From: a bacterium
GTDB taxonomy: Bacteria > CLD3 > SB21
Direction: 5' to 3'
NCBI GenBank assembly: GCA_013360215.1
Contig: JABWCP010000007.1
Coordinates: forward strand, 92,159 to 156,158
Length of the DNA stretch: 64,000 bases
This document shows positions 33,922-42,560 of this stretch, one piece after another (positions within the stretch are counted from its first letter, which is position 1; each line of letters starts with the position of its first letter). A program made the translations under genes and the position numbers. Under the pieces are notes generated by a model that was given only the letters and a program-made list of their open reading frames with translations, was not told the origin of the DNA and made no database searches.

Positions 33922-35280
33922 TTAATTTGGATTGGGTTTCGATGACGCTTTCGCCTTTCTTTCACGTATAGCATTTTTGGCAACCCGAAAACTCTGTACT
34001 AAAGGAATTCCCGAAGGACAGACAAACGAACACGACGCGCATTCAAAACAATCCATCACGTGCTGTTCTTCCAGTTCATCATACAAATCTTTACGTGAGA
34101 GCAGCCCCATGAGGGAAGGATTGAGAAACATCGGGCACACATCTATGCAGCGCCCGCACTTGATACATTGGTATGTGGAAAGTTCCTGCACTTCGTTATC
34201 TGTCAGGACAAGTACGCCCGAAATGCCTTTGGTTACGGGTACATCCAACGTTTTTTGCGCGATGCCCATCATCGGCCCGCCGAGCAAAATTCGAACGGCA
34301 TCTTGCGTAACGCCGCCGCACCAATCGATCAGATGGCGAATCGGTGTACCGATCGGCACCATAAGGTTAGCCGGTTTGCGAATAGCCGGACCGGTCACGG
34401 TCACTACGCGCTCAATCAGCGGTACGGCATTTTCAAAATATTGCGCCAGTGCTACCAACGTACCGACATTGGACACAAGTGCGCCGACATCCAGCGGTAA
34501 TTTGCCCGACGGCACTTCCGTTCCCAGTACCGCTTTGATCAACATTTTTTCTGCGCCCTGAGGATATTTGACCCGGAGCGCTACCACTTCATAATCGCAA
34601 TTTTGTTTTTTGATTTCTTCTTGCAACGCTGCGATCGCATCCGGTTTGTTATCTTCCACGCCGATTACGACCCGCTGTGCGGGAACAAAATGTCTGAGTA
34701 TCGTGAGACCATGGACCAAGTCGGCCGCAAACTCTACCATGATGCGATGATCGGATGTAAGAAAAGGTTCGCATTCGCAGCCATTGGCAATGATCGTCGT
34801 ACAGGTTTTTCCTTCGGGGATGGAAAACTTCACATGCGCGGGAAATCCGGCGCCGCCAAGGCCTACCAAACCGGCGCTCTGTACAGCGGCGATAAATTCT
34901 TTGTGCCCCATATTTTTCCAATCCAGCGGTGGTCGCTGCGGTACGGTCTGTGCGCTGTACGGATCGGCTTTGATACGAATAGAGTACACCAGCAATCCGT
35001 TGGGATGCTCGCCGAGTTCGATACCCGTGACGGTACCCGTGACGGGCGCGTGCTGCGCTACGGATACGAAAGCATCCGGCCTCGCGATCACATCGCCGCG
35101 CGTGACGTGTTGGCCTTTTTGTACAAGCGGCACCGACGGTGCGCCCGCATGCTGCGCAACCGGAACGGCGTATTCTTCAACGAAGGGCATGCGTTCGATC
35201 GCAAGATCGGCGGTCTGATCTTTATAAGCTTCGGGATGAATCCCGTGGCGAAACGTCAATCGTGACGACATGTTTTCCAT
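33922..35280 (-). CDS. rnfC: Rnf electron transport complex subunit RnfC
   Basis: 452 residues, cytoplasmic. N-terminal barrel-sandwich part (GIHPEAYKDQT), NADH/FMN-binding Nqo1-like region (GGAGFPAHVKFSIPEG, ANGCECEPFLTSDHRIMVE), SLBB domain, and two [4Fe-4S] clusters near the C-terminus (CIKCGRCIDVCP and CFECASCSFVCP). RnfC exchanges electrons with NAD(H). Its ATG overlaps the stop of the 1260-residue PFOR-like gene by one base (TAATG), tying that gene firmly to the Rnf operon. Confidence 0.97.
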   Translation of the reverse strand: MENMSSRLTFRHGIHPEAYKDQTADLAIERMPFVEEYAVPVAQHAGAPSVPLVQKGQHVTRGDVIARPDAFVSVAQHAPVTGTVTGIELGEHPNGLLVYSIRIKADPYSAQTVPQRPPLDWKNMGHKEFIAAVQSAGLVGLGGAGFPAHVKFSIPEGKTCTTIIANGCECEPFLTSDHRIMVEFAADLVHGLTILRHFVPAQRVVIGVEDNKPDAIAALQEEIKKQNCDYEVVALRVKYPQGAEKMLIKAVLGTEVPSGKLPLDVGALVSNVGTLVALAQYFENAVPLIERVVTVTGPAIRKPANLMVPIGTPIRHLIDWCGGVTQDAVRILLGGPMMGIAQKTLDVPVTKGISGVLVLTDNEVQELSTYQCIKCGRCIDVCPMFLNPSLMGLLSRKDLYDELEEQHVMDCFECASCSFVCPSGIPLVQSFRVAKNAIRERKAKASSKPNPN

Positions 35281-38200
35281 TATTGTTTTCCGCTCGCTTG
35301 ATATCCGGAAAGCGCTAATAACTTATCCCGCAACTTGATGCGAGTGGATTCCAGATGATTTGATTCCTGTTGTTTCAGTTTGGTCTCATATTCACTACGC
35401 AGTGTATCGATGGCCGAATTATGTTTTTCGGACCATTCGGCATCCCAATGCGCACGTAATTTGACCGGGTGGGACGAAAGAAGGCCGGCCATTTCGCGAA
35501 GTTGTAACCACGCATCATAGACGACCGCACACGTTTCAGCCAAGATGCCCGATAGTAAATAGAACACGCCTTCGCGTTCATAATACGCGGTATGTTTAGC
35601 ACGCTCTTCAGCGGAAGCCAACCATGTACGAATATCCAAACTTCCGGAAGAGGGTTTGCTTACCGGTGAAAAATGCGATTTCCACATCGGCTGAAGCCAG
35701 GCCCAGTCGGCAAAGGTCACGTTCTTTTCGGTTACAAAATCCAATTGATAATCGGGATTGTGATCAAGGTGTAATAATTCAGCCGCTAATTTTTTCTTCG
35801 CGTCGGGGATGTAGCGCAACAAAGGAAATACACGGGATTCTACGGACATGGCGTACATGTCTTGCAGTTTGAATTTTTCTATCATCATCGGTGTATGCAC
35901 GCACATCATGGCCGGCGTTTGACTGCGCAGACAAGCTGTAATACTGCGGTACATGTCGGCCGGATAGCCGGGGGATACATGAGCCCACGCTGTTTGACGT
36001 TGCGCAAAAAGCATGGCGTTCAATCCCATACGATCGTACATATTTTGTTTGCCACCGGTGGCGGGCTCAGTGACGATCCATTTGATCGGCAAGCCGCTAT
36101 TCATAAGCGCGATGATGTCACCCGCCGGCATGGCATCCAATACGGTCGCATCCGTCACTAAAAGCAAAGGCGGTGTAAGATTCTTTTCTTCTTCCGTAAG
36201 ATCATTCCAAGTGATGGCCGCAATTTGTATATCGTGTTGGGACGGCAAATACGCATTTTGTAATTCGAGATCGGCACGCCGTAAAAGTTTGATATTATCA
36301 ATGATGTGGCGCATTTGCCCGAGGCCGATACCGCGGACGAAGTCCGGAGCGATGGCTTCTGAAAAAACCATGACCGGCACGAGGAACGGATTATCCGGAA
36401 ATTGCCGTGCCCATGCCAGAGTATCATTGCCGCTGATTACCGCCGAATACCGCGCACGTCCGATACCCGTAGGTCCTTTTGTCAAAAGCCAATACAGTTG
36501 TTTCAAGTCACGCAGAAGATACACGGCGCGTTCGATCCACACCGTATCGACGACGCCAAATCGTTGCGAGGAACCAAGTTTTCCGATCAGGGCATCAAGC
36601 GACATGCGTTCCGTGCCGTGTTCGGAAACGGCGGCCAGTAGATGTTCGGTACTTTGTGTCGGTAAAGCGTCGCGCAAAATATTTTGCAATTTATCCGTAA
36701 GATTTTGGATGCGCTTTTCTATCGCGGACGTGTGCGTAAGCATACGTGCCTGTGCCGTCGCTTCGACAGCGGCCGTGATCAGGTGCAACGCGATTTTTTC
36801 CGCCGGTTGGTCCGTGCGTCGGTTGCCGAGTTGCGTCATATAATAATGACGGCTCAGAAATAAGGCGGCCAGCGGATTGTAACTTTCGTTATCTAAATAT
36901 TGTTTGACCGTGGCTCCGGGCGTATCCGGCAGCGCTTCCCAAATCCGGTACGAAGCTTGTAACTGCGCTTCCGACGCCGGATTCACGGGCTGCATGCTAA
37001 GGGCTTGTTCTGAACACGATGCAGCACAAATGCCGCATCCATTGCAAGCATGCGGATCTACGGCCAATGAAAAAATCAAGCCGCTGCCTTTAGCATACTG
37101 TTCCGGTGTTTTGAAAAATGTTTTGGTAATCACAGCCGGAAGCGGGGCAAGATATTGAGCGACGTCGTTCGCTTGCGCGATCAAATTTTCTTTTTTGGAT
37201 GAATCCATTTTCATCTGCACGGCCAGTTTTTCGGCGGCCACAGGAAGCAGGTCGCATAACGATGGGTTGTTCTCTGATACCATCGGATGCAACAGTTTGG
37301 CGAGATTTTTGATTACCGGCGGAGTCATTTCTGTCAGCGATTTTCCGGCCCGTATCGTTTGTTCGACTGCCGACTGTACGAGCGTCTCTGTCGAAAGAGC
37401 TACCATCGGCAGAGCGGATTCAGGGCAATATACGGCACATTGGCCGCAACCGGTGCATGACTCCGATTTTAACACCGGATACATCGCCCGTTGTGCTGTG
37501 GCATTGTGAAACGCCGACGTCGCCGAGGGTATGACCGGTAAGGCATGAAACGGATCGGCCGTCATGGCTTTAGTTTGACCGGACTCTGTAAAAAATCCGA
37601 CACGATCATAAAATGAAGCCACACGTGAATACGGTGCGCCACGATCTTCGTAACGGCGTACGATACCGGGAATGTCAGGCGAAGTCGCAATCATTGTTTT
37701 GGCTGATTCGTCGAGTCCTATCGAACGCGCATTCAAATCCGGAAATTCGCGATGCAGGTTTTGAAAATGAATTTGTTGTTTCGGATACGAGGACTTGGTT
37801 CCGGTAAAATCAAGTTGTATAAAAAACTGACGGCGTCCGCCCGTGCGCATGTGTTCATAAATATTCGCGACTGTTTTTTCCGGCATGTCATAAACGTCCG
37901 TGCCAAATTGACCGGAAAACAAAACAGGTTTTTCACGTTCATTGATTGACGGATATTCCGGGTACGGCGGCGATTTTTTTTGCCCGGCATTTTCGCCGGC
38001 TTTTTGTAATGCCGATATCGTTTCGCGATATAACGGTCCCTCCTGAACAAATCCTCCGGACAGAGGTTCAAGTACGGCCACATTTTTTTTACCACTGATG
38101 GCCTCGCAAACTGCGGTACCGGGAAAAGGCTGCCACACGCGGATATTCGCTACACCGGCTTTTATTTTGGCTATTTTGAGTTGTTCTGCGCCGGACCGAA

Positions 38201-39062
38201 GTGCGGCAATGACAGCGCCTCCGGAGAGGATGAGCTGTTCGGCTTTTTCTGAACCTAAAGTTTCGACGCTTTTATATGGACGACCAAACTGTGTTTGAAA
38301 TTGGTCCCACGCGGCATCGATGATCGGTGCGGCCGCTTCGGAGAAATACACGCCGCCGGCCGCCGCTTCAAACGCATGCATCAGACCGGATTTATCGGCG
38401 CCCAACATAACCGGATAGTCGCTATGAAACCAGTTGGTGATACGCCGCCGCATTTTTCCGAAAATTATTTTTTGTCCGGATGTCGGTGTTTCGATCATAT
38501 CATCGGGATCGCCAAGATAAGTGCGTAAGGCTTCTTCATTTGGAAAAGTAACATGGCCCGCCGATGAGTTTGTCATATCGGCTAAAACCATTACCGGAAT
38601 CATCGTCAGTTCGGCTATACGATGCGCCGCTATGATCATATCGGCCAATTCCTGATGGTTTGCCGCTATCAATTGTATCCATCCGGCTTCACGGGCCAAA
38701 CGACGTACTCGTGTATCGCAAAACGATCCTTCTCCGTTTTCATTTTGTTCACGTTCAAATGCCACGAGTACTACGGGCAAATGACGACGAACGCAGGCGT
38801 GCATCATTTCTGTATCTTGAAGGAGCGCCTGAAGTGTAACTGTTGCAGAGGCGCGAATACCCGAAGAAGCCAATCCCATCGCCTGCCCAAGATTGCGGGC
38901 CGATACGTGCAGTAGCGGTCTTCCGAAAATATTTTGCCCGCTTTCGTCGTGACCGGAAGCCGTCTCCGTCAAAGCCGATGCGATGATATCAAAACACGCC
39001 GCCGCCGTCGTGGTGTTGGTCAAACCGGCGTAAAGAGTATAATTGTTCTTATTGTGCATCAT
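35280..39062 (-). CDS. PFOR-like protein lacking TPP and proximal-cluster motifs, inserted between rnfB and rnfC
   Basis: 1260 residues. Residues 1-190 resemble the PFOR alpha N-terminal domain (LLHVSARNLGQAMGLASSG, REAGWIQLIAANHQELADMI) but the Y-P-I-T-P motif is missing. About 250-355 match PFOR domain II (LILSGGAVIAALRSGAEQL, WQPFPG). The gamma domain is absent or minimal. Two [4Fe-4S] motifs follow: CTGCGQCAVYCP (536-546) and CNGCGICAASC (673-683), with a longer linker than in PFOR. The C-terminal half looks like a degenerate beta domain: the C-x-G-C pair and the G-D-G TPP motif are not found; VTDATVLDAMPAGDI sits where TPP should bind. It is probably an electron-transfer adaptor, not a 2-oxoacid oxidase. 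It overlaps rnfB by ATGA and rnfC by one base. Confidence 0.85.
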   Translation of the reverse strand: MMHNKNNYTLYAGLTNTTTAAACFDIIASALTETASGHDESGQNIFGRPLLHVSARNLGQAMGLASSGIRASATVTLQALLQDTEMMHACVRRHLPVVLVAFEREQNENGEGSFCDTRVRRLAREAGWIQLIAANHQELADMIIAAHRIAELTMIPVMVLADMTNSSAGHVTFPNEEALRTYLGDPDDMIETPTSGQKIIFGKMRRRITNWFHSDYPVMLGADKSGLMHAFEAAAGGVYFSEAAAPIIDAAWDQFQTQFGRPYKSVETLGSEKAEQLILSGGAVIAALRSGAEQLKIAKIKAGVANIRVWQPFPGTAVCEAISGKKNVAVLEPLSGGFVQEGPLYRETISALQKAGENAGQKKSPPYPEYPSINEREKPVLFSGQFGTDVYDMPEKTVANIYEHMRTGGRRQFFIQLDFTGTKSSYPKQQIHFQNLHREFPDLNARSIGLDESAKTMIATSPDIPGIVRRYEDRGAPYSRVASFYDRVGFFTESGQTKAMTADPFHALPVIPSATSAFHNATAQRAMYPVLKSESCTGCGQCAVYCPESALPMVALSTETLVQSAVEQTIRAGKSLTEMTPPVIKNLAKLLHPMVSENNPSLCDLLPVAAEKLAVQMKMDSSKKENLIAQANDVAQYLAPLPAVITKTFFKTPEQYAKGSGLIFSLAVDPHACNGCGICAASCSEQALSMQPVNPASEAQLQASYRIWEALPDTPGATVKQYLDNESYNPLAALFLSRHYYMTQLGNRRTDQPAEKIALHLITAAVEATAQARMLTHTSAIEKRIQNLTDKLQNILRDALPTQSTEHLLAAVSEHGTERMSLDALIGKLGSSQRFGVVDTVWIERAVYLLRDLKQLYWLLTKGPTGIGRARYSAVISGNDTLAWARQFPDNPFLVPVMVFSEAIAPDFVRGIGLGQMRHIIDNIKLLRRADLELQNAYLPSQHDIQIAAITWNDLTEEEKNLTPPLLLVTDATVLDAMPAGDIIALMNSGLPIKWIVTEPATGGKQNMYDRMGLNAMLFAQRQTAWAHVSPGYPADMYRSITACLRSQTPAMMCVHTPMMIEKFKLQDMYAMSVESRVFPLLRYIPDAKKKLAAELLHLDHNPDYQLDFVTEKNVTFADWAWLQPMWKSHFSPVSKPSSGSLDIRTWLASAEERAKHTAYYEREGVFYLLSGILAETCAVVYDAWLQLREMAGLLSSHPVKLRAHWDAEWSEKHNSAIDTLRSEYETKLKQQESNHLESTRIKLRDKLLALSGYQASGKQ

Positions 39063-39931
39063 AGTTCCTCAGGTAAAACTTCCACACGCCCTATCGGTAG
39101 CGGCGTTGCAGGCGCTTTTTCAAATTGACGGCCTTCCACCCACACGATGGCTCGTGTCGGGCAACGGCGCGTCGCGTCGGGGCGCGCTAATACATTTTGA
39201 CTATAATCAATCACGGGCAAATTATTCTTCATCTGGATCAAACCCGGCGCTGCATCGGCCACACACCGGGAGCACGCATTGCAAGCTACCGAACACCGTT
39301 CCAATGCGGCATCGCCCTCAAGCAGTGAACGGCACTGTACGATCAGTTTCTGACTGACGGGCATGATGGTAAAAAGTTTTTTGGGGCATACATCCACACA
39401 ATCGTTGCACGCCGTGCACTGGATGGGATCGACGACCGGTAGACCGTCGCTATTCATCGTGATCGCGTCAAAATCGCAGACCGATTCGCAATCTCCGAGA
39501 CCTAAACATCCCCATACACAATCTTTCGTTCCGCCGGTAACCATCGCTACACTGCGGCAGGTGCGTTTTCCATAATAGTCGGCCTGGTTGTGGCTTTCTT
39601 GTTTTCCACCGGCACATAAAAGACGTGCTACGCGTTTTTCTTCAAAGCCGGCGGCCACACCGAGGAATTCCGCGATTGATGCTACCGCCGAAGGTGAACT
39701 GACGGTACACTTGCCCGGTTTATTGATGCCGCCGACGACACTTTCTGCAAATGCACGGCAACCCGGGCGACCGCATGCGCCGCAGTTGGAACCCGGTAAC
39801 ATAGATTCGACCTGATCAATGCGCGGATCTTCTTCGACACGCAGCTTTTTATACGCGAACGCCAGTACCGATGCGAAAAGCAGCCCGAGCCCGACCATGA
39901 TCGTTACAGCTATGATGATTTCGGAAAACAC
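39059..39931 (-). CDS. rnfB: Rnf electron transport complex subunit RnfB
   Basis: 290 residues. N-terminal membrane helix (about 5-28), the four-Cys domain VESMLPGSNCGACGRPGCRAFAESV for one [4Fe-4S] cluster, then ferredoxin-like parts: CRSVAMVTGGTKDCVWGCLGLGDCESVCDFDAI, CTACNDCVDVCPKKLF, and CSVACNACSRCVADAAPGLI with a last Cys in RRCPTRAI. RnfB takes electrons from reduced ferredoxin. Here it is flanked on both sides by PFOR-like proteins and overlaps the downstream one by four bases. The spacing to the upstream gene is 29 bases. Confidence 0.95.
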   Translation of the reverse strand: MFSEIIIAVTIMVGLGLLFASVLAFAYKKLRVEEDPRIDQVESMLPGSNCGACGRPGCRAFAESVVGGINKPGKCTVSSPSAVASIAEFLGVAAGFEEKRVARLLCAGGKQESHNQADYYGKRTCRSVAMVTGGTKDCVWGCLGLGDCESVCDFDAITMNSDGLPVVDPIQCTACNDCVDVCPKKLFTIMPVSQKLIVQCRSLLEGDAALERCSVACNACSRCVADAAPGLIQMKNNLPVIDYSQNVLARPDATRRCPTRAIVWVEGRQFEKAPATPLPIGRVEVLPEEL

Positions 39932-39960
39932 GATAAATTCTTCTTACGTAACAAAAGTTG

Positions 39961-42471
39961 TTAGTTAAAAACGGCAGCCCGCTGGATCAACGCATCCAAT
40001 CCGTCTTCCGAAAGATTGAGCGGTAATCCGGGGTGAATACATTTAGCCGGACATTTCTCAGCCGCTTGCACGATATGCAAATAACTTCCGGCACGGGCGT
40101 CGCCGATATACGCTTGTTTAGCGCTGTTATACTTAAAAATATTCGGATTCAGGTTGATGCATTCATTACAACTTGTACAACGTATCGTTTCAAGCCAAGC
40201 TTCGTTGGATATGACCGGTTCTTCCTCCACCGGTGCAGAAACCGTCGGTGTATCGGACACCGTAGCCGATGTTTCAGCTTTGGACACACTTAAAGAGGGT
40301 ACGGATGAAGGCGTGTTGTGCACAGGCAAAGTATCCAGATCCAACAGCACCGCTGATAATTTTTCCATCGCACTGCGCGCGGTTTCTTCACGCACTTTTT
40401 CAATTTCACTTTGATGAAGCGCATGCAGCGCGTCCAGTGCCCGTTCTTTTTCAGCCGTCATTTCAGTTCGGGTTTTTGCAATCGCCCGCGCAACGTGATA
40501 ACTGTTGATGCCGCCGAATTCCTGAATAAAATGCCATGCATCCAGACGATCCTGCGCCATCAATACGAGCGCATGATCAACCGCCGTTTTGTGTAAAATC
40601 CCGTCTTTATCGGCGGTCCACACATAAGGGATTTTGGTATATGCTTCCGATGGAGGCAGCGCGAGATAATCCGCGAGTAAAACAAGATCCGGTGTCCAGT
40701 GCGAAGGCGGCACATCCATGAAGTGATGCGTCATCGTGTCATCCAACACAAGATGATCGGCAAACGTGAAAGGCAATCGCAGCAAGGTTTCGGTTTTATC
40801 ATATTGCGTGGCGGTCAATTCATACACCGGCCAGTCGCTGTCAGCTTGGGGATTGGCTTCCACACTAAATCGGCTGCCCCATTGAACGCCGCGTTGCGGA
40901 TCGTAGGAATATTCGGGGAAAGCGCGGCTTTCTAATGCGGAACCCGATGCCAGCAGTGCGTGTTCCGATACCGGTGCCAACATATAAAACAACGATGGTG
41001 CCGATTGAGACAATCCGGTGCGGATACCGTGAAACACTTGCTCGGGATGAACCATCGCGGCCTGATACACATACGCCTGGCGATGTGCGACCGCCATCGC
41101 GGCCAGATCATGAGCAAATGAGATAACACCTGTCGGCGCCGCTTGGTCACTGTGGTATCGTGATTGCATGACAAAAAATTTGATCGGACGCCGCGAAGCT
41201 AAGGCTGTCGAAAAATCATGAAGATGGTCACGCAGGATTTCTTCATCCGAAGCTAAAACGACGACCGGCGCACACAAAGCCACCTCCTCATCGCTCAATG
41301 CACGCCAGTCAAATTTTTCAAAATACACATCGTGTACGTCGGCCTCATAACGATCTTGCGATTCAAGTTGCGCGATGCGTTTGGCACGAACCCACGAGGT
41401 CATCGTTTGCATGTACGCATCAAACTGCGCTTCGGCCAATCGCAGCGCCTCTGCACTGGGTGCTATGGATATCCGTGCGGAGGTCATGGTGTCGGTCCAT
41501 GTCATACCGTAACGCGCTTCGATGTCCGGCGTGACGATAAGTAATGCCGATTCTTTGAAAACAGTATCAGGCTGGCTGAGTATCGCCAAAGCTTCAGTTA
41601 TCCGCTTGCGGCGTGCCGGTGCCATCGGCAAGGTCGGTGATGCCGGCAAAACGCGTGATACCGCGGTAAAATCAACAAACGCACTGCCGTAACCATGATT
41701 GCGGGATGCGGCCGATGAATTTTTTGCTTCAGGATTTCTGTGGTCTTCGATGAGAATCATTTCTTGCAACCGCTGACGCAAAACAGCGGCGTCTTTGAGA
41801 AGCCGGGTACGTGCATCCGCGACACGATGACGGAGCGCCGATGAAAGCAATGTAAGCGCCATAGCTTTCGAAAAATCATACAAGTGCCCGTCCTTGGGCA
41901 AATGATCTTTCAGATGCTTTGCGTCCGATAAAAAAGATTTTTCTGTTTCGCCTTTGAGATGCAATTGTTCGGTAAGTCGCGTGACCGCTGTTTCCCAGAT
42001 CGCAGTACATGCTGCGGTGCCGCCGTTTTCACTCAGATATTGGCGAATCATTTGTTCTAACCGCAGCCGGTTGTCTTTGAGTATTTTGGCATCGTCCGCA
42101 CCCGGTGCAAAGGATACTATCGCGTCCTCCAAAAGTTGATTTAGCGTGCGAACGGATTTCGCGTCATCCGATGAAACGGCAATCCAAACGGGATAATCAA
42201 ACCGAATGCGATCGGTATCGCGGAATGGTAAGAGCAATGCCGGCAACCGGTTTTTGGCGATCGCGCCGGAGGCGTCACCGCGATAAAACGCACGGAGATT
42301 TTTCCAGAACAGTGACGTCTGCGAAGGGTCTGCCGCTTTGGATTCCGGGATAAATGGTTTCGCCGCTTTTTCGGATTTTTGTTCCGCACGGGTATGGTCT
42401 TGCGTACCGTGCGTCGACGTGTTTCGCAACACGTGATCGAGATGGGCAAACATAGGATCAGGGCTCGTCAT
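39961..42471 (-). CDS. Large PFOR-beta-like protein with C-terminal ferredoxin domain, upstream of rnfB
   Basis: 836 residues from the ATG at 42471, chosen because GAGGA lies before it; an ATG at 42492 would give 843. The first 100 residues are polar and low-complexity. Residues about 380-570 have the pattern of a PFOR beta domain without its motifs: APVVVLASDEEILRDHLHDF, IKFFVMQSRY, then AYVYQAAMVHPEQVFHGIRTGL and SLFYMLAPVSEH. The C-x-G-C and G-D-G motifs are missing. After a coiled stretch and a Thr/Ser/Pro linker, a single ferredoxin domain follows: CTSCNECINLNP with a fourth Cys in AAEKCPAKC (about 765-811). It likely works with the 1260-residue protein and RnfB. No close family is recognised. 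Confidence 0.78.
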   Translation of the reverse strand: MTSPDPMFAHLDHVLRNTSTHGTQDHTRAEQKSEKAAKPFIPESKAADPSQTSLFWKNLRAFYRGDASGAIAKNRLPALLLPFRDTDRIRFDYPVWIAVSSDDAKSVRTLNQLLEDAIVSFAPGADDAKILKDNRLRLEQMIRQYLSENGGTAACTAIWETAVTRLTEQLHLKGETEKSFLSDAKHLKDHLPKDGHLYDFSKAMALTLLSSALRHRVADARTRLLKDAAVLRQRLQEMILIEDHRNPEAKNSSAASRNHGYGSAFVDFTAVSRVLPASPTLPMAPARRKRITEALAILSQPDTVFKESALLIVTPDIEARYGMTWTDTMTSARISIAPSAEALRLAEAQFDAYMQTMTSWVRAKRIAQLESQDRYEADVHDVYFEKFDWRALSDEEVALCAPVVVLASDEEILRDHLHDFSTALASRRPIKFFVMQSRYHSDQAAPTGVISFAHDLAAMAVAHRQAYVYQAAMVHPEQVFHGIRTGLSQSAPSLFYMLAPVSEHALLASGSALESRAFPEYSYDPQRGVQWGSRFSVEANPQADSDWPVYELTATQYDKTETLLRLPFTFADHLVLDDTMTHHFMDVPPSHWTPDLVLLADYLALPPSEAYTKIPYVWTADKDGILHKTAVDHALVLMAQDRLDAWHFIQEFGGINSYHVARAIAKTRTEMTAEKERALDALHALHQSEIEKVREETARSAMEKLSAVLLDLDTLPVHNTPSSVPSLSVSKAETSATVSDTPTVSAPVEEEPVISNEAWLETIRCTSCNECINLNPNIFKYNSAKQAYIGDARAGSYLHIVQAAEKCPAKCIHPGLPLNLSEDGLDALIQRAAVFN

Positions 42472-42502
42472 GGGAGCTTCCTCATTTTTCATAAAATTTC
42501 AA

Positions 42503-42521
42503 ACCGCAAATTTGTCTAATT
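42503..42521. repeat. Left copy of a 19-bp direct repeat: orphan 3' end of korB
   Basis: ACCGCAAATTTGTCTAATT is identical to 46145-46163. On the minus strand it encodes LDKFAV and here is followed by a TGA stop, seven bases before an ATG of the PFOR-beta-like gene. The other copy is the true end of korB (LDKFAV, TAA). The two copies flank the whole AT-rich cassette of three secreted-protein genes, as expected for insertion at the gene end with reconstruction of the coding end. Confidence 0.85.
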
Positions 42522-42560
42522 TTCTGCTAATGATTTTTTCTTGTTGTTTAACACTTGAAT

